Shown piece by piece: positions 28,894 through 34,558 of a stretch of 34,558 bases of DNA. The notes below the pieces were generated by a model. The model ran no database searches. It had not been told where the DNA came from and saw nothing but the letters and a program-made list of their open reading frames with translations. Origin of the DNA: CALMFT01 sp964563595 (lineage in GTDB: Bacteria > Patescibacteriota > Gracilibacteria > Absconditabacterales > Absconditicoccaceae); the NCBI GenBank assembly GCA_964563595.1, contig CAZLWR010000009.1:1-34558 (forward strand). The letters run 5' to 3'. The translations under genes were made by a program, and so were the position numbers. Position 1 is the first letter of the stretch. Each line of letters opens with the position of its first letter.

Positions 28894-29442
28894 CTAAAAG
28901 TTATAGTGTGTAATTTTTTCTGTTAAATTCTTGGTTAATAATCCATATCCACAGTACATAGGTTCAAAGTCTTGGGTTTTAGCAGTGGGAACCAAATGGA
29001 TATAGTAATCATTTACTTTTTCAATACTAATACAATCATCTATGTCGTAGATATCATCGCGATGCACTTTGCTTTGTCAGGATAGGAGTTGTTGTAGAGC
29101 CAATTCTGTCGCTTGTGTTTGATTTTTAGCAACATAAAAACCTATCTCGTGATTTTCTCCAAATTTCTCCTGTTGATATCATCATGCATTTACGAAATAC
29201 AGCCTATCTGACTGGGCTATAGGGGCTTCCTTTGATAAGAGCACTTCGTATCAGTTTATGTATTTGAGAATCAAGAATGCATCAATATGGCATGAGGTAT
29301 CTCCTCAGACCCATTTACTTTGGATGTCCTCATAACAGGACTCGATGGTATCTCCCACACTAAACACTACGTCATGCATTTCTATATGGCAGGCCCCGAT
29401 TCTTCATCCTAGGTAAATTGCGTAGAGATTCAGATTATTCAT
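28894..29442 (-). CDS. DUF1543-like protein (182 aa)
   Basis: The N-terminal half matches the DUF1543 pattern: LYAIYLGGRIGACHIEMHDV, VGDTIESCYEDIQSKWVG and CHIDAFLILKYINGYEV; the function of the family is unknown. The second half (FYVAKNQTQATELALQQLL...) resembles its second, similar repeat. About five glycines are TGA-coded, so the gene is missed entirely in the standard code. A TCAGATTAT site overlaps its first codons (29430-29438). The gene lies 33 bp after gatB and 17 bp before the protease gene. Confidence 0.75.
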
Positions 29443-29475
29443 TATATAAGAGTTAAGAGCTATGATGTAAGAATA

Positions 29476-30894
29476 TTAATTATTTAACTTTTTCTCAAAC
29501 ATTGTTTTAGCGACGCTTGCATCCAAAGATCATTTAGTGACTTTCATAAGCTGTCATACAAAGAAAGCAATAGTGGTTAATTTCCCTCACTTGTAATCTT
29601 CAAGTGCCTTGGGATTATCTTGGATAATGGTATCTATGATTGATAGAATATCTTTTTCATCTATAGTTGCACTCAGGTATTGTGTTGCAATTTCTCATGG
29701 ATGCCCTCATTTTTCTATGAGCTCTTGCATAATCTTTTTTGCAACCATGTCGTTGAGAGTATTCTTTGTAATAGTATCTAAAAAATCAATGAAGGTCTGT
29801 GCGGTGAGCTTCATATTATTCTCTCATCCTTCGTTGTAGATACTTGCAATGGGTCACATGAGTCGTTTGGCAACTAGTTTCGCATCAAATCATTTATGGT
29901 AAGCGATAGAAAACCATTCATATAAAAACTCATTGTTGAGTAGGCCATGGATATATTCCTTGTGAAAACCAAAATCTACAAGTAGCTTGATTCTCTTGTA
30001 TCAGCTTGTGATATCCATTTGAGGATTCCGATTGATGGTATTTGCATTGACGCGAGGTAAGTTGCCTTCTGGGAAATATCTATAATCGTGAGCATGCTCC
30101 TTGGATCTGAGCGTGTAAGTTTCTCATTTGGTGTCATCTCGTCATCTAGTTTCTTGCTCAATAATCTGATTATTGTTGATCATATTCGTATGTCTTTGGT
30201 ATTCGTGGGCGATAGCTTTGCGAATAGATGCGAAACTGTTGAGATTTTTTACTTCGTTTCTTACTCCCAATTCTCTTGATCCCATGGGTTTTACACTCAA
30301 GTTTACATCCACTCTCATCTGTCCTTTTTCCAAGTCAGCATATCCTATATCGTTTCGTCTGATTATTCTTTGTAATTCCTTTAAAAATTCAATAACCTGA
30401 TCGTCACTCGTAAATTCGGGTTTGGTAACAATCTCGAGCAGTGGGCCACCAGAACGATTAAAATCAATATAGGTTGTGCCATCTATAGTGATAGTTTTAG
30501 CAGTATCGTTCTCCAAGTGTGCCTCATGAATATTGATGCTATTCTCAGTTTGGAAGTTGTTGGTGTAAAAATGTACTTGCCCTCATTTGATAATAGGTTC
30601 GTGAAATTGGGTGATCTGAAACCCTGTAGGAGAATCAGGATAAAAGTAGGATTTACGATCTCGTGAGAAGTTTTTATTCAGCTCAGCATTGAATATATGT
30701 CATAATCTGATAGCAGTATTGATACATTCAGGATTGATAAGGGGTAACCCGCCGGGTTGCGCTGTACAGGTGGGGCAGATATGCGTGTTTGGTGTAGTAT
30801 TGTCAAAGTCTTGTGTATTTTCACAATGGCAAAATATCTTATGTTTTGTATGCAGTTTGATATGGATTTCGAGTCAAATAATGTATTCGTACAT
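29476..30894 (-). CDS. gatB: Asp/Glu-tRNA amidotransferase subunit B
   Basis: tRNA-binding kinase-like subunit of GatCAB. 472 residues, normal length. Visible: YEYIIGLEIHIKL, a zinc-binding set CHC...CPTC (about 22-42), PGGLPLIN, YFYPDSPTGFQIT, HLENDTAK, the FNRSGGPLLEIVT block, GQMRVDVNLSV, NSFASIRKAI, and KEHAHDYRYFPEGNLP; the C-terminal YqeY-like helical domain follows. Many of its glycines are TGA. It is the first gene of a run with the DUF1543, protease and membrane-protein genes, with gaps of 17-41 bp. gatC lies elsewhere in the window; gatA is not present. Confidence 0.95.
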
Positions 30895-30962
30895 GAAAGG
30901 ATATGACAATGTTTAAAAGCTTGATATTGAGATGCAATATTCTATTTACCTTGTTGTTTCAG

Positions 30963-30990
30963 TTTATAACCAATATGTATATGATTTCAA
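30963..30990 (-). promoter_or_regulatory. Possible promoter for gatB run
   Basis: On the minus strand TTGAAA (30985-30990) and TATAAA (30963-30968) are 16 bp apart, about 70 nt upstream of the gatB ATG. Confidence 0.45.
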
Positions 30991-30992
30991 CA

Positions 30993-31026
30993 AACAAAAA
31001 TCCCGTAGCATACTGCGAAACGGGAT
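30993..31026 (-). terminator. Terminator of the secreted-protein gene
   Basis: On the minus strand a stem ATCCCGT/ACGGGAT with a loop containing CGCAGTATGC is followed by TTTTTG. It lies 28 bp after the TAA of the gene at 31055. Confidence 0.75.
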
Positions 31027-31054
31027 AGATGAAAGTATTGTCTTGTTTAATTTC

Positions 31055-31648
31055 TTAATTTTTTCTGAATCTGAAGATACCATACATCATGAGACCCATG
31101 ATGATAGTGAAGATGATAAGGTCTTCAGTTGGTCCTACGCCAGGTGCTTTTTCAATGACTGGTGTAGTGTTCGGGGTTTCAGTAGGAGTCGGTGCTGGAG
31201 GAGGAGTCGTACCAGCTACCTTGATAGTTTGGATATATTCTTTGCTAATTGCAGTATTTGATGTGCTATCAATAGCAGTGAGTCTTACTTGGTATTGTCC
31301 AGCAGCTGGAAGTTTGATATCAATTTTACCTTCGCTACCCTTTACTGTATTGAGAGTGAAATAGTCTGCTTCTTTTGATTCTTTGATTTCTACTTTTACG
31401 TTTGCATTGCCAACCAATGGCGTCCAAGTAACAGTGTAGAGATCTTTACCGTCTGTAGTATAAGAGATGTTCTCGATAGTAACTTCACCTGCGTTGTGAG
31501 TAGTTTCTGTTGTAGTGGTAGTAGTAGTCCCTGTCGCACCGTCTAAATTACTAATCTCATTCAATAGTGCATCTAGGTCGCCGCTTGCAGATACAAAACT
31601 AAATGTACACAATAAACTTACTACTAATACTAGTGACAACTTTTTCAT
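31055..31648 (-). CDS. Secreted, C-terminally anchored protein with FN3-like domain (197 aa)
   Basis: A clear signal peptide (MKKLSLVLVVSLLCTFSFVSA) is followed by a Thr-rich linker (TGTTTTTTTETT), one beta-sandwich domain of fibronectin type III character (about 55-145, ending in IQTIKVA), a Pro/Thr-rich stalk, and a C-terminal tripartite tail: GVGPTED, a hydrophobic helix LIIFTIIMGLMMYGIF and a basic end RFRKN. This tail resembles sortase- or exosortase-type sorting signals, but the motif is not LPxTG. All its glycines are GGN. It is monocistronic with its own terminator. Surface display is the likely role; ligand unknown. Confidence 0.82.
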   Translation of the reverse strand: MKKLSLVLVVSLLCTFSFVSASGDLDALLNEISNLDGATGTTTTTTTETTHNAGEVTIENISYTTDGKDLYTVTWTPLVGNANVKVEIKESKEADYFTLNTVKGSEGKIDIKLPAAGQYQVRLTAIDSTSNTAISKEYIQTIKVAGTTPPPAPTPTETPNTTPVIEKAPGVGPTEDLIIFTIIMGLMMYGIFRFRKN

Positions 31649-31880
31649 CGGAAATACTATGAATAATGTAAATGGAGTTTTATGTAATAATAATCAGATG
31701 GTCTTACAATTGCAAGTAATTGGTTACTTTTCATCAAAATTCAAGACGAATGCCTGATATACGCCTATATCTACCAAAAAGTTATTGTATACAATTGCTA
31801 TAATTGATATAGTGTATTGCCAAGTGCAAAAAACCCAGCCTTTAGGGCAGATGTATGCTTTCAGTTTATAATTTCTATTC

Positions 31881-33428
31881 TTAGCCTTCTTCAATAAACA
31901 TTGTTTTGTTTCTATATTGGAAACTTTCTGCTATATGGTTGAGTTTTATCTCGGTCGATCCTTCCATATCTGCTATAGTTCTTGCTAGTTTTATGATTCT
32001 ATGTACTATTCTGGGAGACAGTACTAGTTGTCTAGCGGAACTTTTGAGAAATTGTTCTGCTTTTTCTTCCATAATAATATAATGTGCTATGGTTTTGGAG
32101 TTGAGTTGAGCGTTGCTAACGATATCTGTATTATTATATCTTTGCAGTTGTATGTTTCGTGCTTGTTGTACACGTCACTTTATAGTGCTTGAATCTTCTT
32201 GAGAATCTGCTTCTAGGAGTGTATCTATTTTTTCTCTTGGTATTTCGAGTATCATATCAATTCTATCCAGCAATGGTCCAGAAAGTTTACTCTGATACTT
32301 TTTGATGTCGTGGATGGCACATATGCAGTTTTTCTCTTGATCCCTATAATAGCCACATTTGCAAGGATTCATGGCCCCTACTAGCATGAAGTTCGCTGGA
32401 TAGCTTACTGATCCTGTTACCCTTGTAATTGTAATGAATCTGTCCTCAATGGGTTGCCTGAGTACCTCGAGTGTTTCTCTGGCGAATTCTGGCAGTTCGT
32501 CCAAGAATAGAATTCCTCTGTGTGCCAGTGATACTTCTCCTGGTCTGAGACTGGCTCCTCAGCCTATAATTGATATCCTGGAAGCGGTATGATGTATTGC
32601 CCTAAAGGGTCTATGAGTGATGAGTGGCATAGATTTATTGAGTTTTCCTATAACTGAATAAATGCCTGATACTTCTAATATTTCTGGTGCTTGTAGGGGC
32701 GGCAGTATAGAGGGTAATGCCCTAGCTAAGAGTGTTTTGCCGCTGCCCGGTGCTCAAGTCATAAGTACATTGTGTAGTCCGCTGGCGGCTATTGTAAGTG
32801 CTCTTTTCGCACTATGTTGTCATCTGATTTGTCAAAAATCTACTTCTCGTTGTTGGGTGGCGATGAGATCTTGCAACTTTTTACTGTTGGTTATGGTGGT
32901 TGGCCTTTGACTGTTGCTAAAGTAATGCACTAATTCTTCAAAAGTATGTACCGGACATATGCGGATATCCTGGATGTATTCTATTTCATAGAGATTTTCC
33001 GCTGGTATGAAAAACAAAGTATAGCCTGACTTTTTCGCAGCTATGACCATTGGTAGCAATCCATCAATTCTTTTGATCTGCCCATCTAGCCCCAATTCTC
33101 CAAAAAATAAACCTTCTTCCAGTAGCGAACGATTGGTCACAGCAGGTCCTAGTATTGATCGGAGCAACGCAACTGCCATAGGCATATCAAAACTAGTTCC
33201 TGTCTTGCGGATATCTGAGGGCGAAAGATTGAGTATAAACTTGCGATTAGGTATCTCTACCCCTGAGTTTCTCAATGCTGAACGTATACGTTCTTTTGCT
33301 TCTTTGATGGTTGTGTCGGGAAGTCAGATTATTTCTATAGTAGGTAAAGATTTATTGGTGTCCACTTCTATGGTTATCTCATTGCCTAGGAGACCCTGTA
33401 TTGCATAGGTTTTTACTTTATAGATCAT
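31881..33428 (-). CDS. comM: ComM/YifB-type AAA+ (Mg-chelatase-like) protein
   Basis: Hexameric helicase that promotes branch migration during natural transformation in other bacteria. 515 residues, typical. The N-terminal Lon-like domain (YKVKTYAIQGLLGNEITIEV, IIGLPDTTIKEAKERIRSAL), Walker A TGAPGSGKT with its first Gly from TGA, HTASRISIIGGG, Walker B LFLDELPEF, the zinc-like NPCKCGYY and CIC set, and the arginine-finger segment GPLLDRIDM are all present. ATG 33428 is chosen because it gives the family N-terminus. A TCAGATTAT site lies within the gene (33324-33332). No comEC or pilus gene is in the window. Confidence 0.92.
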
Positions 33429-33618
33429 ATGTGTAATAATAGCTAGCTGAAAGAAAATACAGGCTAGATATCTAAAAAAGTTAAGAAAAATACTGAAATA
33501 GTTAAGAAAAGTACAAATCAGTTCTCAAGGTGTTTTTTTGCATAGTGCTTGTCGGGAGACATCTTTAAGGATTGTTTTGTCTTACTTGTGTTTTTTTATA
33601 AATATATAATATATTCTA

Positions 33619-33646
33619 TTGACATTGTCTATTTAGCATATATAAT
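33619..33646 (+). promoter_or_regulatory. Promoter of the first tandem secreted-protein gene
   Basis: TTGACA (33619-33624), 16-bp spacer, TATAAT (33641-33646); a second TATAAT is at 33652-33657. The start codon is at 33682. The rest of the 33429-33681 spacer is AT-rich with no other feature I can support. Confidence 0.65.
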
Positions 33647-33681
33647 TATAGTATAATTATTTATTACTAATACCTATCTTG

Positions 33682-34170
33682 ATGAATAAAACAATGAAGT
33701 GGCTGGTATCTTGAGCAACAGGTGCGTTGGGACTAACTTTGTGATTTGTGTCTTTGTGGAATCAGAATTTGAATGGTGTAAACTTTGTTACGCAATCTGT
33801 GCCAAGAACAGCTATAACAAGTGCTTCAATAGATGCAGTTTCGTCTGCTGCATCGAGTCAAACTCACTTAGTTGCGTCTCAGGCTATTTCTTGTGAAACT
33901 GAATACGTAGTATATTCTAGTGCCCCATCAAGGGTACTAATACATGTACAAGTATATGATAATGGTGCAGCCGCTAGTCTTCCAGTGGGTTATCTTTTCT
34001 ATCCTCAGGCACGAATAAATGGAACAAATAATTATGTTATTCAAATTGGTGCTAATGGTGAAGGATGAGTGGCTAATGTATGAGCATGAACTTATACTAC
34101 CAGTAGTGCTTTGGTTTGACCAAATGGAGAACTGATAGGCTGTAGACCATCTACATTTGTAGTACAATAA
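33682..34170 (+). CDS. Secreted protein, tandem paralogue 1 (162 aa)
   Basis: The N-terminus MNKTMKWLVSGATGALGLTL, continuing GFVSLWNQN, is a hydrophobic export or anchor segment with two TGA glycines. The rest is a Ser/Ala/Val/Gly-rich beta-type domain (YVVYSSAPSRVLIHVQVYD, YLFYPQARINGTNNYVIQIG) with two Cys that could pair. No known family. It has its own consensus promoter and a terminator at 34197. Its first 30 residues are nearly repeated in the next gene, so the pair arose by duplication of a gene start or shares an export module. Confidence 0.8.
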
Positions 34171-34196
34171 TTTCTTTGACTATTATTATTTCTCAT

Positions 34197-34224
34197 AAAT
34201 CCTACTTATAGTGGGATTTTTTTT
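34197..34224 (+). terminator. Terminator after paralogue 1
   Basis: Stem ATCCTAC/GTGGGAT (one T-G pair) with loop TTATA, extended by AAA/TTT, then eight T. The T-run overlaps the next -35 element. Confidence 0.75.
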
Positions 34225-34251
34225 GACAAAAACATATCTGCTCTATACAAT
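34223..34251 (+). promoter_or_regulatory. Promoter of the second tandem secreted-protein gene
   Basis: TTGACA (34223-34228), exactly 17 bp, TACAAT (34246-34251), with the ATG 36 bp downstream. Confidence 0.65.
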
Positions 34252-34286
34252 AAGCCTACATTGTTTTACTTTCCCATTTCAGGACT

Positions 34287-34558
34287 ATGAATAAAACAGC
34301 TCATTGGCTCGCATCTTGAGCAGCAGCTACTTTGGGTCTAACTTTAGGTTTCATTTCACTTTGGAATCAGAATTTTTCAATCCAAAACTCTGGAACTACA
34401 TTTGTGACTCAGTCTATAAGATCTAACTCTTTGCCCGATAATATCATTGAGACTTGAACAGGCTCTACGGGTAGTGTTTGTGGTGATGGGATACTGACTC
34501 AATCAGAGGAGTGTGAAAATAGTTATCAATGTGCCGCAGGCTTTGCTTGTGTGGTTTG
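34287..34558 (+). CDS. Secreted protein, tandem paralogue 2, 3' end outside window
   Basis: Starts MNKTAHWLASGAAATLGLTL then GFISLWNQN, the same export-type N-terminus as the previous gene, with a TGA glycine at the same SG position. After a Ser/Thr/Asn-rich stretch it reads CGDGILTQSEECE, the opening pattern of Cys-rich repeats found in large secreted proteins (DUF4215-like, CGDG..(x)..E.CD), then more Cys. At least 90 residues; the end is cut off by the window. It could be a long adhesin-like protein, which is inference. Confidence 0.78.

Larger units (their letters stand above)
2777..33332. repeat. Dispersed 9-mer TCAGATTAT (22 copies)
   Basis: Exact copies on the plus strand start at 2777, 3587, 9923, 12554, 13852, 14826, 15667, 19083, 21554, 29430 and 33324. 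Copies on the minus strand (ATAATCTGA) start at 5988, 7677, 11521, 15970, 16272, 19249, 21314, 24962, 27892, 30161 and 30702. One near copy (TCAGATTAG) is at 23924. A rough expectation from base composition is about one. Both orientations are equal in number, and intergenic spacers are over-represented. Confidence 0.8.

Overview
The window comes from a bacterium that reads UGA as glycine (genetic code 25), as in Candidate Phyla Radiation lineages such as Absconditabacteria (SR1) and Gracilibacteria (BD1-5). With the standard code nearly every gene looks shattered. With TGA read as Gly, the fragments join into full-length proteins whose conserved glycines sit on TGA: the DHHA1 GGGH motif, the ComM Walker A, the site-2 protease AxAGP motif and the Nudix box. 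All native genes end in TAA or TAG. The DNA is AT-rich, most genes lack an obvious Shine-Dalgarno site, and spacers are short.

Layout. 1-3796: leuS (5' end outside the window, with an inserted Nudix domain), a DHH phosphoesterase and holB, probably one operon; corA converges on them. 4880-11453: a strong promoter and five genes of unknown function, including a 985-aa membrane/coiled-coil protein, a coiled-coil protein with a 42-residue repeat, and a DUF4112-like protein. 11576-14059: a membrane zinc-ribbon protein, atpC, adk, an unknown gene and gatC. 14068-16263 (minus): an RluA-type pseudouridine synthase, a Nudix hydrolase and a pRiA4b ORF-3-like gene with a homopolymer frameshift. 16306-16405: 100 Ns. 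16406 to about 17350: a GC-rich island with an SPFH/prohibitin gene that does not fit the host composition. 17482-19116: a UvrD/PcrA helicase lacking its C-terminal third. 19263-21449: a 677-aa protein with a lysozyme-like segment, a bidirectional terminator and tRNA-Ser(GCU). 21664-24953: TPR protein, unknown gene, ftsX, HU and nusB. 25025-26916: secG, RNase P RNA and a MoxR-type ATPase. 26922-30894 (minus): small unknown genes, a site-2 protease, a DUF1543 gene and gatB. 31055-34558: a secreted surface protein, comM, and two tandem related secreted proteins, the last cut by the window end.

Most recognised genes are housekeeping: translation (leuS, gatB, gatC, rluA, tRNA-Ser, rnpB), replication (holB, helicase), secretion (secG), division (ftsX), energy and nucleotides (atpC, adk), and recombination of incoming DNA (comM). 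The most striking signals are a 9-mer, TCAGATTAT, present 22 times (about one per 1.6 kb, both orientations, absent from the foreign island), which looks like a DNA-uptake-type sequence; a LeuRS carrying a Nudix domain; an RNase P RNA with four copies of one hairpin; and the lineage-specific 4937-11453 gene block.
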